Origin: Deltaproteobacteria bacterium
GTDB taxonomy: Bacteria > JAEEML01
NCBI GenBank assembly: GCA_016283195.1
Contig: JAEEML010000120.1
Span: forward strand, 1 to 8,668
Direction of reading: 5' to 3'
DNA length: 8,668 bases
Below are positions 1-4,500 of this stretch, piece after piece. The translations under genes and the position numbers were made by a program. The notes beneath the pieces are model-generated. The model worked only from the letters and a program-made list of their open reading frames with translations. It was not told where the DNA came from and searched no databases. Positions within the stretch are counted from its first letter, which is position 1. Every line of letters starts with the position of its first letter.

Positions 1-715
1 CGGAAGAGCCAAAGAGCAGGCTGTCATCGTTGCTGTTTAAGGCATTTTCCAAATCTTCGGAAGATATGGTAGTAGCCGCTTGCACCAACAGGTCGTACAA
101 ATTGGCATCTACTTGGAAGGTGCCGTCATATTCCTGGAGCGGAGCAGCCGGGGCGGCGGCTGCCTGAGCCGGAGCGGCACTCATGGCCGGGGCGGGCGGG
201 GGTGGCGGGGCCATAGCCGGGAAAATGGGCTCGCTATTGGTATGATGAGGTAATGGCACAGCTGGTGCGACCGGGGCTACCGGTGTAGAAGCGGCCACAG
301 GTGCCGGAGCGGCAGCGGCCACAGGCGCAGCAATAGTTTCCGCCGGTTTGCCCGGGGCCATAGCGCCGCCAAAAGAGGTGCGATGCTGCGAGCCGGCTTC
401 TACATTGAGCGGGGCCGGGCCGTTTAAAAAGTGGGCGCCGGTGGTGCGCTCGGCTATGCGGGCATCGAATTGGCCGCGAATCAGCCCTTTCATCATGTTT
501 TTATGTTGGCTCTGCATGAGCTCAACCACCTTTTTGCGCCAATCCGGGTCGTCTAAAAGGTCGGTATATGAGGTCTTTTGGGTACTCACGATATTGCCGC
601 CGTAGTAAAGGTGAGTAATAACATGGGCTTTATCGCGACCACTGTCTTCTGTTTGAATATGGAAGATGGAGTCTTTATATTTGATATTGTGATTATAACC
701 GTTGATAACGTCCAC
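1..715 (-). CDS. Conserved hypothetical protein, N-terminal part, cut by left edge
   Basis: The frame is open for 238 codons from a GTG at 715 to the window edge, so the C-terminus is missing. GTG is preferred over the in-frame ATG at 742 because AGGAG (723-727) lies 7 nt before it and homologues as I recall them begin close to a GYNHN motif. Residues about 5-85 form a compact conserved-looking domain with the motifs GYNHNIKYK, FHIQTEDSG, HVITHLYYGG and LMQSQHKNMMKGLIRGQFD. I remember similar N-termini in unnamed deltaproteobacterial proteins, but I know no function. Residues about 117-193 are an Ala/Pro-rich, probably disordered linker, followed by a second, more ordered segment (YDGTFQVDANLYDLLVQAA). 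No signal peptide or membrane segment is visible, so a cytoplasmic protein is likely. The family resemblance rests on memory, not on a search. The reading frame itself is secure. Confidence 0.85.
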   Translation of the reverse strand, partial: MDVINGYNHNIKYKDSIFHIQTEDSGRDKAHVITHLYYGGNIVSTQKTSYTDLLDDPDWRKKVVELMQSQHKNMMKGLIRGQFDARIAERTTGAHFLNGPAPLNVEAGSQHRTSFGGAMAPGKPAETIAAPVAAAAPAPVAASTPVAPVAPAVPLPHHTNSEPIFPAMAPPPPPAPAMSAAPAQAAAAPAAPLQEYDGTFQVDANLYDLLVQAATTISSEDLENALNSNDDSLLFGSS

Positions 716-722
716 CTGAGCG

Positions 723-727
723 CTCCT
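723..727 (-). promoter_or_regulatory. Ribosome binding site deciding the GTG start
   Basis: AGGAG on the minus strand with a 7-nt gap to the GTG at 715. The alternative ATG at 742 has no purine-rich block at the right distance, so this site favours the GTG start. Confidence 0.7.
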
Positions 728-764
728 CTTTTTTTGGCACATTGCGCTGCCAAGGCCGGCGGCA

Positions 765-793
765 ATTATAACCGCTCTTTTTAAAAGTGCCAA
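765..793 (-). promoter_or_regulatory. Sigma-70-type promoter of the left-edge gene
   Basis: On the minus strand TTGGCA (788-793) is separated by exactly 17 bases from a perfect TATAAT (765-770). Transcription would start near 758 and give a leader of about 43 nt before the GTG at 715. This is the best promoter match in the window and shows that the left-edge gene is transcribed independently of the AAA+ gene upstream. Confidence 0.75.
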
Positions 794-816
794 TTAAAAT
801 AAGCAAAATAATAGTT

Positions 817-855
817 AAAAGAAAAGAGCCTGAAAGTGAGGTTAGTCTTTTAGGC
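817..855 (-). terminator. Intrinsic terminator-like hairpin, minus direction
   Basis: On the minus strand GCCTAAAAG (847-855) pairs with CTTTCAGGC (828-836), a 9-bp stem with one G-U pair and a 10-nt loop. It is followed by the T-rich run TCTTTTCTTTT. It sits 24 bases upstream of the -35 box of the left-edge gene, so it would insulate that gene from transcription coming from the right. It is about 230 nt beyond the AAA+ stop codon, which is long for that gene's own terminator. Confidence 0.5.
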
Positions 856-905
856 AGCGCACAGAGAGAGCACAATCTTTGTTCCTGTCGATAATGCTAT
901 AGCTA

Positions 906-912
906 GTGTCCA
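906..912. repeat. Left arm of candidate terminal inverted repeat
   Basis: GTGTCCA here is the reverse complement of TGGACAC at 2470-2476. The similarity continues inward with gaps: AACAAGTTCGCAAA on this side against AATAAGTCGCCAAA on the inward-read right end. CTA lies directly outside (903-905). A 7-bp inverted match alone is expected by chance between two gaps of this size; the flanking CTA and the gapped extension are what make it notable. Confidence 0.3.
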
Positions 913-918
913 AACAAG

Positions 919-947
919 TTCGCAAAATCCTTCCACCCAAGTATAAT
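919..947 (+). promoter_or_regulatory. Promoter-like site on the plus strand
   Basis: TTCGCA (919-924), 17 bases, then a perfect TATAAT (942-947). Transcription would start near 954 and run towards the 3' end of the minus-strand AAA+ gene, producing a short RNA or an antisense transcript. No gene on the plus strand follows. In AT-rich DNA such a match can arise by chance. Confidence 0.35.
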
Positions 948-970
948 GGAACTTTTAACTGCATTGGGAT

Positions 971-988
971 GGCTGCAGGAGTGTAGCC
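971..988 (+). other. Stem-loop with GGAG loop
   Basis: GGCTGCA (971-977) pairs with TGTAGCC (982-988), a 7-bp stem with one G-U pair, and presents GGAG in the loop. It lies about 17 nt after the predicted start of the plus-strand promoter-like site at 919-947. A GGA in a hairpin loop is the core of CsrA/RsmA binding sites, but a single hairpin is weak evidence. Confidence 0.35.
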
Positions 989-1021
989 AAGGGGCAAAAC
1001 CGAACTTCATACATATACTTT

Positions 1022-1040
1022 AAAAGCCAAACACTTGGCC
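1022..1040 (-). terminator. Weak terminator-like hairpin after the AAA+ gene
   Basis: On the minus strand GCCAA (1035-1039) pairs with TTGGC (1026-1030) around a GTGT loop, with a possible outer G-U pair, followed by TTTT. It begins about 43 nt past the AAA+ stop codon. The stem is short and the T run is only four bases, so termination here would be partial at best. Confidence 0.35.
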
Positions 1041-1082
1041 GAGTTCCCGCCGCATTTTAGCCACAATAATTTATGAAGTTTT

Positions 1083-2339
1083 TCAGCGTCCGATTATCCA
1101 CTCAGGTACAAGATAGGTGCTTTCATTAAGCGGCATAATTTTATCTGTTCGGCAAATAACAATTCCTGGATAGCGTTTCAGCCCATATTTATCAATGGCA
1201 GAAAAGTTTTTATCTGGGTTATGCGGTTTTAAATTCTTTTTAATTTCTATGGGGATAATTCCATCATGTGTCACATAAAGCAAATCAACTTCCTTTTGAT
1301 CCTTATCGCGATAATAGTAGATGGTTCCGCTGGTGGATTGGCCATGATGGATAAAACTTTTAATAATTTCGCTGACAACATAGGTTTCAAAAAAGGCGCC
1401 GCTCATGGCGCCGCTCTCACATAAATCAGCTGTTGGCCAATGGCTGAGCCAAGTGCATAAACCTGTATCCATAAAGTAAAGTTTTGGGGCTTTAATTACC
1501 CGCTTTGACACATTGGGAAAATATGGGTGAATAAGATGAATAATTCCTGATGTCTCTAAAATAGATATCCAGCGTTTTATGGTGCGTAAATCTAGACCTA
1601 TATCATCAGCGATGGAAGAATAATTTAGCTCTTGGGCGGTGCGTGCGGCCAGTACCATCATAAAATTCATAAATTCTGTTTCAAAACCTGCACCAATAAG
1701 CGATCTTATATCGCGCTCTAAATAGGTATTTACATAATTGGCAAAAAAGCGCTCGCGGTCTAAACCATCGCAAATAATTCCCGGCATTCCGCCGCGAAAA
1801 ATACGCGAAAATACCGGCGATAATGTGACAACTTGATTGCTAAAAGCGGCTTGTGTTTCTAAAAGATTATCTATGTAAGGCAAAAATATTTTTCCCTTGT
1901 GCTGCATTATTTCCGAGCTGGAAAAACTGTTTAAATGTAAAACAGCCACTCGTCCGGCCAGACTCTCGGATAGCGATTTTGGTAAAGCAAACTGCTGTGA
2001 ACCGGTTAAATAAAATAAATGCTCTGGTTTCTTGCCTGATTTGAGGCAGGAAAGACGTTGTTCGTCGATCATAATTTTGATGTAACTAAATAAATTTGGC
2101 GCATATTGTATTTCGTCCACAATAACAGGTGGTGGATACATTTTGAAGAATAATTCCGGATGGTTATTGGCCAGAGCACGGTTTTGCAGATCATCCAGCG
2201 TAACGGTACGGTAGTTTTTATCCCCAAAAAATTGCAACATAGTTGATTTGCCGACCTGGCGCGGACCATAGACTACGGTGCAAGCGAATTCCTCGGCACA
2301 TTCAAGCAGAGTGTTTTCCATATCTCTTTGGAAGTACAT
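1083..2339 (-). CDS. AAA+ ATPase with DUF4143 / nuclease-like C-terminal domain (COG1373 type)
   Basis: 418 residues from an ATG at 2339. A longer start at 2381 (432 aa) is open but has no ribosome binding site, while the chosen start follows GGGGGCAAAA and gives the typical family opening MYFQRDME. The ATPase domain shows Walker A GPRQVGKS (25-32), Walker B VIVDE (72-76) and a sensor-1-like LTGSQ (111-115). A winged-helix-like stretch follows (about 236-275). The C-terminal DUF4143 part carries a PD-(D/E)XK-like set: E318 (FFETYV), E350-V-D352 and E365-I-K367. Members of this family are common, often repeated within a genome, and have no settled function. The gene stands alone with no partner in its orientation. 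It is AT-rich: 1501-1560 has 21 G/C of 60 and 1861-1920 has 20, against 36 at 5281-5340. This fits acquisition by transfer, which is inference. Confidence 0.9.
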   Translation of the reverse strand: MYFQRDMENTLLECAEEFACTVVYGPRQVGKSTMLQFFGDKNYRTVTLDDLQNRALANNHPELFFKMYPPPVIVDEIQYAPNLFSYIKIMIDEQRLSCLKSGKKPEHLFYLTGSQQFALPKSLSESLAGRVAVLHLNSFSSSEIMQHKGKIFLPYIDNLLETQAAFSNQVVTLSPVFSRIFRGGMPGIICDGLDRERFFANYVNTYLERDIRSLIGAGFETEFMNFMMVLAARTAQELNYSSIADDIGLDLRTIKRWISILETSGIIHLIHPYFPNVSKRVIKAPKLYFMDTGLCTWLSHWPTADLCESGAMSGAFFETYVVSEIIKSFIHHGQSTSGTIYYYRDKDQKEVDLLYVTHDGIIPIEIKKNLKPHNPDKNFSAIDKYGLKRYPGIVICRTDKIMPLNESTYLVPEWIIGR

Positions 2340-2407
2340 TTTTGCCCCCATAGAAGTTAAATTGTCCGACCAATTTAGCATCCGAATGTAAAAATGGTCG
2401 AGGGTAG

Positions 2408-2434
2408 TTGATAAAAATATCTACCTTTTGTCAA
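2408..2434 (-). promoter_or_regulatory. Possible promoter of the AAA+ gene
   Basis: On the minus strand a perfect TTGACA (2429-2434) lies upstream of TATCAA (2408-2413) with a short 15-base spacer. An interrupted inverted repeat GGTAG/CTACC (2421-2425 and 2403-2407) overlaps the region between and around the boxes and could be an operator. The -10 match and spacing are poor, so this is tentative. Confidence 0.35.
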
Positions 2435-2469
2435 TGAAAATGTGGGTATGTTTGGCGACTTATTAATTC

Positions 2470-2476
2470 TGGACAC
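2470..2476. repeat. Right arm of candidate terminal inverted repeat
   Basis: TGGACAC, the inverted partner of GTGTCCA at 906-912. CTA follows directly outside (2477-2479), matching the CTA outside the left arm as a 3-bp target duplication would. The two arms enclose only the AAA+ gene and no transposase. Confidence 0.3.
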
Positions 2477-2653
2477 CTAGGTTCTTTCGGGAATGGAACA
2501 CTCGTTTACAAAAACAATATTTTAAAAATTCCAGCCCTTTCTCATTATCCGTCAGTTGTTAATCTTGTGTTGTTACTGAAACCATTTCAGGCAAAATTAC
2601 AATCAACTGCCGTGACCACAATTACACTGCGTTTGAACCATTTTTGACTCGCC

Positions 2654-2672
2654 AAAATTAAAAGGGTTTTAA
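2654..2672 (-). terminator. Weak all-A/T hairpin after the EGF/FISUMP gene
   Basis: On the minus strand TTAAAA-CCC-TTTTAA is followed by TTTT, about 36 nt past the stop codon at 2709. The stem is perfect but lacks any G-C pair, so it is a poor intrinsic terminator. It is the only candidate close to the gene's end. Confidence 0.25.
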
Positions 2673-2708
2673 CATGAAAATAAAACAGAGGTGGCTGCTA
2701 TTTAGATA

Positions 2709-4166
2709 TTATTCGTAATCTTTAAGACAGCGTACTGAGTAGCCGTATGCTTTATTGCCAAAGCCCGTACCGGCTAGTGTGTCAAGAATGCGCAGGTCGT
2801 ATGCGCAAGTTGAAGAGCAGCCGCTCCCAGTATAATCTGTCTTAGACCAGAAGCGGGCATACGAGCCAAATTCGTAATAAGCACCATCTGAGTAGGCGCC
2901 GGCCGGGAGAACTCCAAAGCCATAGGTATCTTGTCCTTGATTCCAGCTTTGGGCCCGCAGGTTTTTTGATGATGAAATGCCGTCGCCAACATCCTTCAAA
3001 AGGGTCTCAAATTCTGCTTTTGTCGGCAAATGCCATCCCTTAGGGCAGACTTTCATGGCCTCTTGCCAGGTGTATAAGCAGCCATAATTTTTAATAAATT
3101 CCGGATCTCCATCGGGAGCTTTTTGGGTATTGGCATAGCAAGTAATGGTGCTACCGTCATTACCGATAGTGCCATACATATTTTTTGCTGTCCATGTTTT
3201 GCCATTTATAACTACTGTATCTATATCGCAATTTTGGCCAAGCTTGTTGTTTTTGCACTCATCACAATTGGCACCCGTCATGAGTGAGTTCTTGCACTCA
3301 TCGCAGCTATCCCCGGTCATCAGCGAATTCTTGCACTCGTCGCAATTGGCCCCGGTCATCAGCGAATTCTTGCACTCGTCGCAATTAGCCCCGGTCATCA
3401 GCGAGTTCTTGCACTCGTCGCAGTTAGCCCCGGTCATCAGCGAATTCTTGCACTCATCGCAATTAGCCCCGGTCATCAGCGAGTTCTTGCACTCGTCGCA
3501 GTTAGCCCCGGTCATCAGCGAGTTCTTGCACTCATCGCAGCTATCCCCGGTCATGAGCTGATTTACGCACTGGTCGCAATTATTACCGGTAAATGCCGCG
3601 GCGCACTCATTGCAATCTTCACCGGCCCAGCCTCTTTGACAGCTATTAGCTTTACAATGGCCAGTACCGGGATCCAGCTCGCCATGTTGGGCGTTACATT
3701 TTATAGGTTTATCGCAGTCATCACCAACAAAATTTTCCTCGCAGATGCAGCCAAAACCATCGGTGCCGTCATCACAAAAGTGCTGCCCGTCATCTTCGCA
3801 AGCGCATTCATTTTGGCAATTTTTGCCAAAAAAGCCGCCATCACAATCTCTGCACAAGCCGTCACCATCTTTACCATCGTTGCAAGCCCCGTTTTCCGTG
3901 CAGGTGCAAGGCTTACAATCTTTGCCAAAGAAGCCTGCTAAACACTCATCACAATTTTTGCCGCTTTTGCCGGCCGGGCAATTCTGTTGAGTATCGGTAT
4001 CGGCATCGGTTTTGCCGTCCGGCCCTTTGTCCGTTTTACCGTCTTGCGGCTTGGCTTCCTGTGGCTTTGTCTCTTGTTGGGTCTCTTTCGGGTGGTCATT
4101 TTTACCACAGCCGGCCAAAGAAAAGGTCAAAACGGCTAACAGGGCAACATACTTTAAATAGTGCAT
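2709..4166 (-). CDS. Surface lipoprotein with EGF-like repeats and C-terminal FISUMP domain
   Basis: 485 residues. The ATG at 4166 is chosen because GAGGAG lies 7 nt upstream and the product then opens with a normal lipoprotein signal; a start at 4193 would add nine residues before it. The lipobox is LAGC with the lipidated cysteine at 20 and Gly at +2, consistent with outer-membrane sorting. Residues 21-61 are a charged Lys/Asp/Gln linker. Residues 62-313 are cysteine-rich, EGF/laminin-like modules (GFFGKDC, GFFGKNC, GWAGEDC, AFTGNNC), ending in eight 13-residue repeats at 201-304. Residues about 316-485 are a FISUMP domain (the Fibrobacter succinogenes major paralogous domain): WTAKNMYG (325-332), CPKGWHLPT (374-382), GFGVLPAGAYSDG (416-428), FWSKT (439-443), SVRCLKD (477-483). 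The domain's function is not known. A disulfide-stapled stalk carrying a terminal domain on the cell surface is my inference. Confidence 0.92.
   Translation of the reverse strand: MHYLKYVALLAVLTFSLAGCGKNDHPKETQQETKPQEAKPQDGKTDKGPDGKTDADTDTQQNCPAGKSGKNCDECLAGFFGKDCKPCTCTENGACNDGKDGDGLCRDCDGGFFGKNCQNECACEDDGQHFCDDGTDGFGCICEENFVGDDCDKPIKCNAQHGELDPGTGHCKANSCQRGWAGEDCNECAAAFTGNNCDQCVNQLMTGDSCDECKNSLMTGANCDECKNSLMTGANCDECKNSLMTGANCDECKNSLMTGANCDECKNSLMTGANCDECKNSLMTGDSCDECKNSLMTGANCDECKNNKLGQNCDIDTVVINGKTWTAKNMYGTIGNDGSTITCYANTQKAPDGDPEFIKNYGCLYTWQEAMKVCPKGWHLPTKAEFETLLKDVGDGISSSKNLRAQSWNQGQDTYGFGVLPAGAYSDGAYYEFGSYARFWSKTDYTGSGCSSTCAYDLRILDTLAGTGFGNKAYGYSVRCLKDYE
3255..3566 (-). repeat. Eight tandem 39-bp units within the EGF/FISUMP gene
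   Basis: Eight head-to-tail 39-bp units encode the 13-residue motif KNSLMTGANCDEC (residues 201-304). The first unit reads VNQLMTGDSCDEC. Units 1 and 7 have Asp-Ser in place of Ala-Asn; all other differences among units 2-8 are silent. Each unit supplies two cysteines (NC-DE-C), resembling half of a laminin-type EGF module. The unit is a multiple of three, so gain or loss of copies would keep the frame. Confidence 0.95.
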
Positions 4167-4173
4167 AATTTTA

Positions 4174-4179
4174 CTCCTC
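4174..4179 (-). promoter_or_regulatory. Ribosome binding site of the EGF/FISUMP gene
   Basis: GAGGAG on the minus strand with a 7-nt gap to the ATG at 4166. It fixes the start at 4166, because the upstream ATG at 4193 has no such site. Confidence 0.8.
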
Positions 4180-4188
4180 ACGTTTAAG

Positions 4189-4217
4189 CTCATAAAATGA
4201 CAACCTTATCCTTTGAA
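4189..4217 (-). promoter_or_regulatory. Possible promoter of the EGF/FISUMP gene
   Basis: On the minus strand TTCAAA (4212-4217), 17 bases, TATGAG (4189-4194). Each box matches four of six consensus bases. It lies directly after the tRNA terminator, and there is little other room for a promoter. The leader would be only about 16 nt. Confidence 0.35.
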
Positions 4218-4244
4218 TAAAAAAAAAGAGGCCCGAAGGCCTCT
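4218..4244 (-). terminator. Strong intrinsic terminator of tRNA-Leu
   Basis: On the minus strand AGAGGCC (4238-4244) pairs perfectly with GGCCTCT (4227-4233) around a TTCG loop and is followed by eight T. It begins 13 nt after the encoded CCA of the tRNA and separates it from the EGF/FISUMP gene. Confidence 0.9.
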
Positions 4245-4257
4245 TGATATTAGAAAG

Positions 4258-4345
4258 TGGTGCGGCGGAAAGGATTTGAACCTTCATGGGAGTTACCCCA
4301 CCAGCACCTCAAGCTGGCGCGTCTACCAGGTTCCGCCACCGCCGC
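4258..4345 (-). tRNA. tRNA-Leu, anticodon GAG
   Basis: The minus strand gives a complete class II tRNA of 88 nt with CCA encoded (4258-4260). The acceptor stem pairs GCGGCGG (4339-4345) with CCGCCGC (4262-4268), with discriminator A at 4261. The anticodon stem is CCAGC/GCTGG around the loop TTGAGGT, giving anticodon GAG (plus positions 4308-4310), which reads CUC and CUU. The long variable arm TGGG-GTAACT-CCCA is typical of leucine tRNAs, and the T loop is TTCAAAT. The T stem has one G-U pair at its base. It is a single tRNA transcribed alone from its own promoter, lying between two divergently oriented lipoprotein genes. Confidence 0.97.
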
Positions 4346-4358
4346 ACGAGGTGAGTCT

Positions 4359-4387
4359 CTATTAGCAGGGTAATAAGAACTTGTCAA
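4359..4387 (-). promoter_or_regulatory. Promoter of tRNA-Leu
   Basis: On the minus strand a perfect TTGACA (4382-4387) is followed after 17 bases by TAATAG (4359-4364), with TG one base before the -10 box (extended -10 pattern). The A/T-rich run TTTTTTAAAAAA (4403-4414) and neighbouring A/T upstream resemble an UP element, as expected for a strongly expressed tRNA. The start would lie a few bases before the mature 5' end at 4345. Confidence 0.6.
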
Positions 4388-4435
4388 TTAAGATATTGAA
4401 GGTTTTTTAAAAAAGTGTCATTTTTTATTTCCCCA

Positions 4436-4462
4436 TTGCTTTTTAAAGAGCGTGGCTATAGT
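4436..4462 (+). promoter_or_regulatory. Possible promoter of the LppC-like gene
   Basis: TATAGT (4457-4462) is a five-of-six -10 match lying 38 bases before the GTG start. TTGCTT (4436-4441) is the nearest -35 candidate but the spacer is only 15 bases. A promoter is needed here because the upstream tRNA is divergent. Confidence 0.35.
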
Positions 4463-4487
4463 AAATTGAATGTGAAAATTACCCGGC

Positions 4488-4495
4488 GGAGGGAG
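4488..4495 (+). promoter_or_regulatory. Ribosome binding site for the GTG start of the LppC-like gene
   Basis: GGAGGGAG shortly before the GTG at 4501, with 8 nt between GGAGG and the start. It supports the GTG over later in-frame starts and gives a product with a complete lipoprotein signal. Confidence 0.8.
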
Positions 4496-4500
4496 TTTAA

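Larger units (their letters stand above)
716..1082. other. Intergenic stretch without a recognised gene
   Basis: I see no convincing coding sequence here. The stretch holds the promoter and leader of the left-edge gene (715-793), a terminator-like hairpin (817-855), a plus-strand promoter-like site (919-947) followed by a hairpin with a GGAG loop (971-988), and a weak terminator-like hairpin after the AAA+ gene (1022-1040). A 60-codon minus-strand frame starting with TTG at 875 overlaps the promoter and has no ribosome binding site, so I do not call it. Confidence 0.7.
2340..2708. other. AT-rich intergenic stretch without a recognised gene
   Basis: No convincing coding sequence on either strand. 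It holds the possible AAA+ promoter (2408-2434), the right arm of the candidate inverted repeat (2470-2476), the 8-bp palindrome ACCTAGGT at 2475-2482, a small perfect hairpin CTGAAA-CCA-TTTCAG at 2576-2590 with no T run on either side, and an all-A/T hairpin at 2658-2672. A 14-codon plus-strand frame at 2674 is too short to claim. Confidence 0.65.

Noticed and set aside
693-875. 60-codon minus-strand frame with a hydrophobic stretch, loosely like a small lipoprotein
   Set aside because: It starts with TTG without a ribosome binding site, overlaps the near-consensus promoter and the start of the left-edge gene, and lacks a proper lipobox.
906-986. Short plus-strand frame reading ILPPKYNGTFNCIG, loosely like the start of FliB-type lysine N-methylases
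   Set aside because: Only about a dozen residues resemble the family, the expected cysteine cluster does not follow in any frame, and there is no ribosome binding site.
2475-2482. Palindrome ACCTAGGT as a possible operator
   Set aside because: A single 8-bp palindrome without a nearby promoter or a second copy is not enough to call a binding site.
856-2580. A 44-codon minus-strand frame that appears if the candidate element (906-2476 plus one CTA) is removed and the flanks are joined
   Set aside because: It has no start codon or family likeness, and 44 open codons are not improbable by chance, so it does not count as an interrupted gene.
3145-3561. 138-codon plus-strand frame with repeated residues
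   Set aside because: It is the antisense shadow of the tandem repeat: a 39-bp repeat without stops on one strand often stays open on the other. It has no ribosome binding site or family likeness.
3255-3566. Possible CRISPR array from regularly repeated 39-bp units
   Set aside because: The units abut directly with no spacers, each is exactly 13 codons, and they lie inside an open reading frame of an EGF-like protein.
4258-4290. tRNA 3' end as an attachment site for an integrated element
   Set aside because: I found no second copy of the tRNA 3' end and no integrase in the window.
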